64,000 nt of DNA from SOIA01 sp964348015 (GTDB lineage: Bacteria; Acidobacteriota; Aminicenantia; Aminicenantales; Aminicenantaceae): positions 113,209-177,208 of the forward strand of contig CAYGBC010000039.1 of the NCBI GenBank assembly GCA_964348015.1, given 5' to 3'. The position numbers and the translations under genes are program-made. The notes below the pieces were generated by a model. That model did not search any database, was not told the origin of the DNA, and worked only from the letters and a program-made list of their open reading frames with translations. Shown piece by piece: positions 25,711-32,868 of this stretch. The first letter of the stretch is position 1. Each line of letters starts with the position of its first letter.

Positions 25711-25774
25711 AGGAATCACCGGAAAGGCGTGTGTTTCCGAATAGATTGAAGCCCATGGATGTGGGGAGGAAAAA

Positions 25775-26845
25775 ATGAACGAAGACGCTGACGAAAAACA
25801 AGGTTCAAGGAATAAAGCGATCGAGGCGGCGGTTTCTCAGATCGAGAAGCAGTTCGGCAAGGGAGCTGTGATGAAACTCGGGCAGAAGGAAGTGGCGATT
25901 CGAGTTCCTGCAATTCCCACTGGCTCCATCGCTTTCGATTTAAGCCTTGGAATCGGAGGCTTTCCGAGAGGAAGAGTGGTCGAGGTTTTTGGCCCTGAAG
26001 CCACAGGAAAGACGACCCTTGCGCTTCATGTTATAGCTGAGGCCCAGAAGCTGGGCGGACAGGCAGCCTTTATAGATGCCGAACATGCTCTGGATCCCGT
26101 TTATGCGGCCAGTGTGGGCGTGGATGTGGATGATCTCCTGATATCCCAGCCCGATTTCGGTGAGCAGGCCCTGGAGATAGCGGAGATGCTTGTCCGCAGC
26201 AATGCCGTCGATGTGATTGTGGTGGATTCTGTGGCCGCCCTTGTTCCCAAAGCAGAGCTTGAAGGCGAAATGGGGGATGCCCATATGGGTCTGCAAGCGC
26301 GACTCATGTCTCAGGCTCTCCGGAAGCTGACAGCTATAGTCAGCCGGTCGAAGACATGCTTCATTTTTGTGAACCAAATTAGAGAAAAAATCGGTTTTTT
26401 CCTGGGAAGCCCCGAGACGACGACAGGAGGAAGAGCGCTGAAATTTTACTCATCATTGAGGATCGACATCAGGAGGCTGGCCACCATCAAAGAAGGCGAT
26501 AAAGTCATCGGAAATAGGGTGAAAGTGAAAATTGTCAAGAATAAGATGGCCCCTCCTTTCAGACTTTCTCAGTTCGACATCATCTATGGAGAGGGGATAT
26601 CCAAAGAAGGCGACCTGGTTGACACCGGGCAGGAGGCGGGAATCATTGAAAAAACCGGGACCTGGTATTCTTATAAAGGAGAACGGCTGGGCCAGGGTCG
26701 CGAGAATGTCAAGAAACTGCTGAAAGAGAACCAAGAACTTGCGGCCCAATTGGATGCAGAAATTCGAAGAGCCGTTGGGCTCCTTCCTGAGGAAAAGTCC
26801 CCGAAAAAGCCGCAGGAGAAAAAGGAAGAGAAGACCGAAGAATAA
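25775..26845 (+). CDS. recA: Recombinase RecA
   Basis: The 356-residue protein has the full RecA core: Walker A GPEATGKTT at about 70-78, VIVVDSVAAL (Walker B), the L1/L2 DNA loops (DAHMGLQARLMSQALRKL and FLGSPETTTGGRALKFYSS) and NQIREKIG. The P-loop has Ala-Thr where Ser-Ser is common. The C-terminus is a Lys/Glu-rich tail (KSPKKPQEKKEEKTEE), a normal modulating element. It performs strand exchange and supports SOS induction. It is transcribed alone, downstream of a 130-nt gap. Confidence 0.98.
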   Translation: MNEDADEKQGSRNKAIEAAVSQIEKQFGKGAVMKLGQKEVAIRVPAIPTGSIAFDLSLGIGGFPRGRVVEVFGPEATGKTTLALHVIAEAQKLGGQAAFIDAEHALDPVYAASVGVDVDDLLISQPDFGEQALEIAEMLVRSNAVDVIVVDSVAALVPKAELEGEMGDAHMGLQARLMSQALRKLTAIVSRSKTCFIFVNQIREKIGFFLGSPETTTGGRALKFYSSLRIDIRRLATIKEGDKVIGNRVKVKIVKNKMAPPFRLSQFDIIYGEGISKEGDLVDTGQEAGIIEKTGTWYSYKGERLGQGRENVKKLLKENQELAAQLDAEIRRAVGLLPEEKSPKKPQEKKEEKTEE

Positions 26846-26908
26846 CCTGCCGAAGAGTCGCGTCAAAAACGAAGCCATTCATTAAGGTCAGCAGCACCAC
26901 ACAGCAGA

Positions 26909-27028
26909 TCAAAAATTTTGGTGTTCCTTCATTTCTCTTTTCACGAAGCGGGCGACGTCTTCCGGTGTGGCAGACCAGACATCCTTGAATTTTTTGCATG
27001 GGGGGATGTGTCTTTCGAACATCGCCAT
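26909..27028 (-). CDS. Short Cys-containing ORF, possibly a 5'-truncated remnant
   Basis: From ATG 27028 the frame encodes 39 residues, starting MAMFERHIPPCKKFKDV and ending FVKREMKEHQNF. The amphipathic, charged composition looks like real protein. The same frame stays open for 19 more codons upstream and reads CKLTTRPKYTEHQKR, which also looks coding, but no start codon occurs before an upstream stop. Either translation begins at the internal ATG (weak ribosome site) or the 5' end of a longer Cys-rich gene has been lost. It follows the SagB-type gene by about 70 nt on the same strand. The family is not recognised. Confidence 0.45.
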   Translation of the reverse strand: MAMFERHIPPCKKFKDVWSATPEDVARFVKREMKEHQNF

Positions 27029-27100
27029 ACGCTTCTGGTGTTCGGTGTATTTGGGCCGCGTGGTGAGTTTACATCGGGGATTATGTCAAAGAGTACAGGA

Positions 27101-27829
27101 TTACCACGGTTGGCCGACGACGGTCATGTAGACAACACTCTCCTCTTCGCCGTCAATCCCGAGGAGCGCGTTCACCTCTTCATCGTAGAGAGCTCCGATC
27201 TGGCATGTTCCAAAGTTGAGGGAGACTGCGGCGAGAGCGAGATTCTGGGCGATGTGTCCGGCGTCGAGATAAACGTAACGGTAGGCTCTCTGGTTGTATT
27301 TCCACTTTGAGCGCTGGAACACCGCTGTCCAGATGAAAACGACGTTGGCGGAGAAGGCCATATCCTGGTCAAGAGCAGCGCGGGCAACGGATTCTCGAAA
27401 ATCGCCTTTCTCGAGCTGTTCGAGTTCATGGTTCCGCACTCCGTAATGATAAATTCCGGGTTCAATCTCCTCGATGTTGTGAGCGGCAAGATAGGTCTCC
27501 ACAGGATAGAGAGCCCCGGCTGATGGGGCTGCGCGGAATTCGAAGCCAACGGCTTCGTGTGTGATTCCCTGAGTGGACCAGAGGAGCTGGCTCAGGTCAT
27601 TCCTTGCCATCGGCTTAGACTTGAAGTTCCGTATGCTGCGGCGGCGGTTTATCGCTTCCCAGAGAGGCATCCCTCCTTTTATTTGGACAGCGTCCAGTTT
27701 GTATTTGGGAGCATCTGGATAGACTTTGTAGGCTTCGGGCTTGGAATGCCAGAGAAGGGGGCCGCCCCCGAGCTTTCCCCGGATGTACTGTGTGTCTTTC
27801 TGGAAAAAGTCACCTGTGCCTTTTTTCAT
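27101..27829 (-). CDS. SagB-type nitroreductase-family oxidoreductase
   Basis: The 242-residue flavoenzyme has the nitroreductase FMN site: RRRSIRNF at the start of the fold, then SQLLWSTQGIT, RAAPSAGALYPVETYL, AGHIAQNLALAA and the closing YMTVVGQPW. The WSTQG and PSAGALYP wording is that of SagB-like dehydrogenases, known from azole-forming RiPP clusters but also widespread as stand-alone enzymes. No YcaO or precursor gene is adjacent, so azoline oxidation is only one possibility. The ATG at 27829 is followed directly by the conserved N-terminal part, and the upstream hydrolase gene ends 31 nt away. Confidence 0.85.
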   Translation of the reverse strand: MKKGTGDFFQKDTQYIRGKLGGGPLLWHSKPEAYKVYPDAPKYKLDAVQIKGGMPLWEAINRRRSIRNFKSKPMARNDLSQLLWSTQGITHEAVGFEFRAAPSAGALYPVETYLAAHNIEEIEPGIYHYGVRNHELEQLEKGDFRESVARAALDQDMAFSANVVFIWTAVFQRSKWKYNQRAYRYVYLDAGHIAQNLALAAVSLNFGTCQIGALYDEEVNALLGIDGEEESVVYMTVVGQPW

Positions 27830-27860
27830 TTTTCTTCCTTTGTGGATTGATATAATTTTT

Positions 27861-29993
27861 TCATTTTTTCTTTTTGATCTCTGCGAGATTCTTTTTGGCT
27901 TCTTCGAGTTTGGGATCGAGCTCCAAGGCCTTTTTATAAAAACTTCTCGCTTTTTCCAAGTTGCCGGTTTTCGCGTACATGTTTCCGATTTCCAGATGAA
28001 GTTCGGCATTCTTGGGATCAAGTTCCAGGAAAATATCTGCCAGAGCAAAGACATCTTCGATATTTTGAGTTCTTTCCAGATGTCTCGCGATCAAAGAGAA
28101 GCGGTTCAGGGAAACGCTGGGATGGTCGGGGTCCAGCCCAAAGGCTTCCTTAAAGTATTTCCGTGCGTCTTCCACGTTGCCTGTCCAGAGATGGGCGGTG
28201 GCAAGGTGGCTGGCTGCGGCAGGAGATCTGGGATAGAGCGTGTAGCAGAAGTTAAATATTTGGAAGGAGATTTCCGTTTCATCGTTCCACAAGTGATACA
28301 GTCCGGACTCTCCCATCTCCCGGCTGAAATCCGGGTACAGGCTGGCTTCGAAAAAAGTCTCGGTCAAGCGGGGAATCCATTCTTTAAAGTCAGTCTTCAT
28401 TGTAATACAGAGATTGCGGATAGACTCGGTGTAGACTGTTGACCACTCTTTGACCCAGTCGGAGATCAATCCCGAGAATCCTTCTGAAAATTTGAACTTT
28501 TTCTTGTCGGAGGGCCACTGACTGCTGATCTCAATGTAATCTTTGAAGAAGAAAAGAGGGCCTTTCTTGTGATAACTGTGAAATTTATCTTCACCCAGAT
28601 TCTCTTTCAGAGTGGAAGCCATGAAGGTGCCAACTTTTATGAATGCTTGACCAGAAAGAGGGTGAAAGCCATTATATATCCTCTTTTTCGCATCTTTGAT
28701 ATTTCTTTCGATAACATTCTTTTTAACATGCCTGTTGAAGTGGGAAAAAGCTTTGGCCAGTTCCTTCTCTCCTGCGAGGACATTCTTACCGCGCCAATCA
28801 TAGCGGCTCATCCCGTAGGAGAAAATGCCCGCGCAGCAGTCATAGATGACCTGTTCCGGCTCATCGGAGACATACACGGAGCTGTCCATGTCTTCCTCGC
28901 AAACCAGCTCAGCCAATCTTCTGACGTAGGGCATGAGATTGAGCCGTTCCAGGTTCGAGGCGATGGCGACAGCGAATCTCTCTTTGGGAAAAATGAGAAG
29001 ACGCGTGCGAGTTTCAGGCTGGGAGCCTCCATGACTGACCTGGAAATGGCCTCTCCACGGCCGGACTCCCCATCCCATCCCGTATCCAGTGGACCGGCCG
29101 TCCTGTGTCGCCATCGAAGTGAACATCATATTCCATGTCTCTTCTTTCAAGAGCTTCTTATCCATTATTCCTGTGGCGTATTTGAGGAGGTCGACCACCG
29201 TAGATCGGGTCCCCCCGCCAGCGAATCGGCTGGAGATATCCACGTATTCTGAGTTCTTGATTTGGCCGTTGATGAGACGGTATCCGCGGACACGGTTCTG
29301 GATAATGTCTACGGGATCGTCCATACGGGAATTCGTCATGCCAAGAGGAATGAAGATGTTCTTTCGGATATAATCCCCGTAGGATTCTCCCGATACGCCT
29401 TCGATGACAGCTCCCAGGAGGTTATAGCCGTAACTTGAGTAGTGATAGCGTGTGCCTGGCTCGGCGACCAGGTCGAAATCCTGGAAAATGGCCAGCGCAT
29501 CCTTTGTATTTTTGTGAACCTTGATGCGTCCCTCCACATCGTAATTCTGGTAGTGGCTGATTCCACCCAGATGACCCAGGAGCAGGCGAACAGTGACCGG
29601 CCATTTTTTCCTGGGAAAATAGGGAACATAAGTTTGAACTTCAGCGTCAAGGTTGATTTTCCCTTCCTCGGCAAGCTTCATCACCGCGATGGCCGTTAGG
29701 GTTTTGGTGATCGAGGCCAAGCGGTATGCGCTGGCTGGCTTAGTCAGAACCTGATTTTCGAGGTCAGAGTATCCGAATCCTTTGGCCCAGGTGAAGTCGT
29801 CTTTCATGAACGCAACGGACAAGCCCGGGACTTTGTCCTGAGCCATTCGCAGTTCTGCGAACTTTTCGAATTTCTTTATCGCTTCAGCCAATGAAGACTG
29901 AGCCTCTGCAGATGAGTCAGGATAGCCACTGTTGAGGAATATCCACAGGACACACAGAATGATTATAAAAAACGGCTTGAATCGCTTTGTCAT
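27861..29993 (-). CDS. Exported serine hydrolase (beta-lactamase class C fold) with C-terminal TPR domain
   Basis: The protein, of about 710 residues, has a signal peptide (FFIIILCVLWIFLNSGY) and a penicillin-binding/beta-lactamase-like domain. The nucleophile is Ser 94 in SITK, a Tyr motif YSSYGYN lies near 190, and the third motif SHGGSQ lies near 330. A middle region of about 200 residues has no recognised domain. The C-terminal 120 residues hold three or so tetratricopeptide repeats (HLATAHLWTGNVEDARKYF and EIGNMYAKTGNLEKARSFY). It may act on peptides, esters or cell-wall material in the periplasm. The start was chosen at the ATG preceding the signal peptide. Confidence 0.85.
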   Translation of the reverse strand: MTKRFKPFFIIILCVLWIFLNSGYPDSSAEAQSSLAEAIKKFEKFAELRMAQDKVPGLSVAFMKDDFTWAKGFGYSDLENQVLTKPASAYRLASITKTLTAIAVMKLAEEGKINLDAEVQTYVPYFPRKKWPVTVRLLLGHLGGISHYQNYDVEGRIKVHKNTKDALAIFQDFDLVAEPGTRYHYSSYGYNLLGAVIEGVSGESYGDYIRKNIFIPLGMTNSRMDDPVDIIQNRVRGYRLINGQIKNSEYVDISSRFAGGGTRSTVVDLLKYATGIMDKKLLKEETWNMMFTSMATQDGRSTGYGMGWGVRPWRGHFQVSHGGSQPETRTRLLIFPKERFAVAIASNLERLNLMPYVRRLAELVCEEDMDSSVYVSDEPEQVIYDCCAGIFSYGMSRYDWRGKNVLAGEKELAKAFSHFNRHVKKNVIERNIKDAKKRIYNGFHPLSGQAFIKVGTFMASTLKENLGEDKFHSYHKKGPLFFFKDYIEISSQWPSDKKKFKFSEGFSGLISDWVKEWSTVYTESIRNLCITMKTDFKEWIPRLTETFFEASLYPDFSREMGESGLYHLWNDETEISFQIFNFCYTLYPRSPAAASHLATAHLWTGNVEDARKYFKEAFGLDPDHPSVSLNRFSLIARHLERTQNIEDVFALADIFLELDPKNAELHLEIGNMYAKTGNLEKARSFYKKALELDPKLEEAKKNLAEIKKKK

Positions 29994-30074
29994 GAGCTTA
30001 TCCTCCTCAGAAGACGCGTTTGAGTCCACTCGACAACCGGCCTTCCTCAAAGAATGAACGAAAATCGTCAAACG

Positions 30075-31490
30075 TCATTGGACAAAACCCACAGCAAGAA
30101 AAAGAAAAAGAGCGATGCCCGCTGCCAGGAAAGCATACGGAAGCTGAGTCCGGACGTGGTCGATATGATCTGTTGCAGCCGCCATAGAAGAAATGATGGT
30201 TGTATCGGAAATCGGGGAACAATGGTCGCCAAAGACTCCGCCTCCCAGGACTGCGGCTATGATTAAACCCGGATGGAGTCCGATTATATTGATCATCGGC
30301 ACGGCAATCGGAATCATGATGGCAAAAGTTCCCCACGATGTCCCGGTGGAAAATGCGATGAAACAGGAGACGATGAACACGACGGCAGGAATGAGACCGG
30401 GATGGAGAGTGGATTCTGCGGCTTGAGCGACAAACTCCCCTGTTCCCAGAGCTTTACACGTGTCACCGATGGAAAAGGCCAAAATCATCAGGACGGCCAC
30501 AGGAATAAGACCTCCCACGCCTTTCATGAAAATGTCCGTGATCTCTTTGATTCTCAGTATTCCCTGGGCACGGTAGGCAATGGCCCCAGCGAGGAGCCCG
30601 AGGATGACTGCCCACAGGACAGCGACAGATCCTTCGCCCTCCATCATGTTCCCTTTCCCCGAGATGAGAAGAGCAACAGGCATTGTGACCACCATGGTCG
30701 CCACGGGAAGAACCATGTTGAATGCTCGAGGCGGGATTCCTTTTTTGGCCTTCATCGACACAATGTCTGTCGAGATCAGAGGTTCGGCTCCGTCACGGAG
30801 AATCTTGTTCTCGACTCTGACGCGGTGTTCGGCTTTTTTCATCGGGCCGAAGTCCTTTTCTCTCAGAATGACGAACAGGACGAGGAGCAGAGCGAAGATG
30901 GCGTAGAAATTATACGGGATGGAGGCCAGGAGATATTTTATGGGATGCTCGACATCTTGTTTTCCAAGCTCTCTGATGACAAAAGCTCCCCAGGCATTAA
31001 GGGGTATAAGGACGCATTTAGGCGCAGACGTGGAGTCGAGAATATAGCTGAGCTTTTCGCGGGATATCTTGAGCTTATCCATTATCGGCCTGGTCGCAGC
31101 TCCGGAGACGAGAACACAAATGCTGGATTCGATAAAGATTATAAAACCGAGGAACCAGGCCAACAGCCCGGCTTTTTTTCGCGTCCTGACATGGCCCCTC
31201 CCCACAACCCAGTTGACAAAGCCTTTCATGCCTCCGGAGTACTGTGTGAATGTGATGATCGCGCCGATCATGGCGCTGAACAGAATCACGCGTGTGTTAT
31301 CCGGGTCTGTGAACACGCCGATAAGGGAATTGACTGTTTGAATAAGCCCCTGGATGGGATTCCAGGAATGTATGATGGTCCACCCGAGCCATATGCCAAA
31401 GATCAAAGAGATGTAGACATGTTTAGTCCTGATGGCGAGTGCGATGGCGAGAAGGGGAGGAAGGATGGAAAGCCAGCCGAAAGTTTCCAT
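30075..31490 (-). CDS. Na+/H+ antiporter, NhaC family
   Basis: The 471-residue protein has about 11-12 predicted membrane helices. Features of the NhaC-type fold include SIC in FIIFIESSICVLVSG, TSAPKCVLIPLNAWGAF, FSTGTSWGTFAIMIPIA and GGVFGDHCSPISDTTIIS, the last two being family-defining polar motifs. It would exchange sodium and protons, or a sodium-coupled organic substrate as in some NhaC relatives. It has its own promoter close to the ATG and no visible Shine-Dalgarno. It is followed 81 nt later by the serine hydrolase. Confidence 0.88.
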   Translation of the reverse strand: METFGWLSILPPLLAIALAIRTKHVYISLIFGIWLGWTIIHSWNPIQGLIQTVNSLIGVFTDPDNTRVILFSAMIGAIITFTQYSGGMKGFVNWVVGRGHVRTRKKAGLLAWFLGFIIFIESSICVLVSGAATRPIMDKLKISREKLSYILDSTSAPKCVLIPLNAWGAFVIRELGKQDVEHPIKYLLASIPYNFYAIFALLLVLFVILREKDFGPMKKAEHRVRVENKILRDGAEPLISTDIVSMKAKKGIPPRAFNMVLPVATMVVTMPVALLISGKGNMMEGEGSVAVLWAVILGLLAGAIAYRAQGILRIKEITDIFMKGVGGLIPVAVLMILAFSIGDTCKALGTGEFVAQAAESTLHPGLIPAVVFIVSCFIAFSTGTSWGTFAIMIPIAVPMINIIGLHPGLIIAAVLGGGVFGDHCSPISDTTIISSMAAATDHIDHVRTQLPYAFLAAGIALFLFLAVGFVQ

Positions 31491-31509
31491 ATCAGATTAT
31501 TTTTTAAGA

Positions 31510-31538
31510 CATATAGCACTGGAGTCGGGATATGTCAA
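31510..31538 (-). promoter_or_regulatory. Predicted promoter of the NhaC-type antiporter gene
   Basis: On the minus strand TTGACA (31538-31533), a 17-nt spacer and TATATG (31515-31510). The expected transcription start is only about 12 nt before the ATG, leaving a leader without a ribosome site. Confidence 0.6.
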
Positions 31539-31662
31539 ATCTGGAAAACTGTATTGGTCTGACAGGTTGACAGTACTTTTTCACGACCATGCATGCGAGT
31601 TATACGAGATTTCGGTGGGAGCCATCTGAATAGAATTGTCAGACTCAGCTGCAAATTTCCTC

Positions 31663-31692
31663 TTGATAATTTCGGAGAAGATGCAGTATAAG
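31663..31692 (+). promoter_or_regulatory. Possible promoter of the coiled-coil membrane protein gene
   Basis: TTGATA (31663-31668), an 18-nt spacer and TATAAG (31687-31692), about 90 nt before the start codon. A closer TAAAAT at about 31749 is an alternative -10 without a good -35. Confidence 0.35.
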
Positions 31693-31781
31693 GAAAAAGT
31701 GAGGGGAAAAGATTGAATAAACCTGAATACTTTTAGTCCAATATTTGGTAAAATATTTATAACCAAGGAATGGTGCGCTTT

Positions 31782-32768
31782 ATGAACAACATTTTAGAAT
31801 TTTTGTTCGGCTGGATCAAAAACATACATGATTTTCTCAACGGTTTAGACATTATGAATTCTGTTTTTCTGATCTTGCTCCTGGTCATCGCCGTATGGCT
31901 GTTCGTCACAAACAGGAGAATCAAAAGAGTCATCCGGGATCCCTTAAAGAAATACGACGACGATATCAAGAAAAAGCAGAAAGAGCTGGACCGCGAAAGG
32001 GTATCGGTGAGAGCTTATGTCGAAAAAGAAGTCGAAAAAGTCAGGCAAGTTCAGAATGAGCTGAAAGCGGAGGTCGAGAAAGAAATTCAAGCCGTGAAAG
32101 TCTTGCCTTTGAAAAGAAGAATTGCCGAGAAGAAGACAACTGCAGAGACAAAGACGAAGCCAATGACAAAGCCAAAGCCAAAGATAAAGAAGAGAATCAT
32201 TCCTGAAGAACTCAAAACGAAAATGAGGAAAATAAAAAAGCGGGTTGTTCCGAAAAGAGTAGAGCGGCCTGCACCGGGTGAGATTGAAGCTCGAGAAGTG
32301 GAAGAAATTAAGGCCCAGCTCCAAACCGATGAGGCCGTCCCGGAAGCTCCTGACCTTCCAGAAGCCGAGGATAAGATTGAGGAAGAGCCAAAGCCAAAAG
32401 TAGAAATGAAGGATCCGTTGGAGAAAAGGGTGCTCCAAGAGCAGGACCTGGAGGAGGGTGAGAAAGAAGAAATAATCCCCCCCAAAGAAAAAAAGAAAGA
32501 GCCCACAAAGGCTAAGGAGGGCAAGCTTCCCACCGAACAGTATTTCATCCTTTCAGCGATCGGAGATGAACCGGATAAAACCATGCAGGAAGATGCGATG
32601 TTCAAGACCTTCCAGATGGCATTTGAGGAAAAGAGTAAAGAAGATTTTGATCATGCGGTAAAGAAGCTGGAAGAACGCGGTTTTGTCACGCGAGAAAAAC
32701 CTTCGGGTTACAGGGTGTGGATCAAAACCACGGATGAAGGCCTGGAATTTTATCAGAATAGCAAGTAA
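31782..32768 (+). CDS. Membrane-anchored coiled-coil protein of unknown function
   Basis: The protein, of about 328 residues, has one N-terminal helix (VFLILLLVIAVWLFVT) and a basic coiled coil (about residues 45-95). A Lys/Pro/Glu-rich low-complexity linker follows (for example KPMTKPKPKIKKR and PPKEKKKEPTKAKEG), then an ordered C-terminal domain of about 80 residues (QYFILSAIGDEPDKTMQED and KKLEERGFVTREKPSGYRVW). That domain looks like a winged-helix or similar small fold. I start at the second ATG (31782): the Shine-Dalgarno AAGGA abuts the first ATG at 31770, too close to use. It could tether a DNA- or protein-binding domain to the membrane. Family not recognised. Confidence 0.7.
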   Translation: MNNILEFLFGWIKNIHDFLNGLDIMNSVFLILLLVIAVWLFVTNRRIKRVIRDPLKKYDDDIKKKQKELDRERVSVRAYVEKEVEKVRQVQNELKAEVEKEIQAVKVLPLKRRIAEKKTTAETKTKPMTKPKPKIKKRIIPEELKTKMRKIKKRVVPKRVERPAPGEIEAREVEEIKAQLQTDEAVPEAPDLPEAEDKIEEEPKPKVEMKDPLEKRVLQEQDLEEGEKEEIIPPKEKKKEPTKAKEGKLPTEQYFILSAIGDEPDKTMQEDAMFKTFQMAFEEKSKEDFDHAVKKLEERGFVTREKPSGYRVWIKTTDEGLEFYQNSK

Positions 32769-32868
32769 TACAATCCTTCCCAAAGATTTTTTCTTTTTAT
32801 GAAAACGGAGATCCCAACAATAATTTTTTGAAATATGACTTGCAGTTTGCGGCGTGATGGTGTTGGGC

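Noticed and set aside
25645..25774. LexA/SOS operator before recA
   Set aside because: I looked for GAAC-N4-GTTC and E. coli-type boxes on both strands and found no match.
30273..31562. 429-codon plus-strand frame
   Set aside because: It is antisense to the NhaC-type antiporter; its Asp/His-rich composition is that of a complement of membrane helices.
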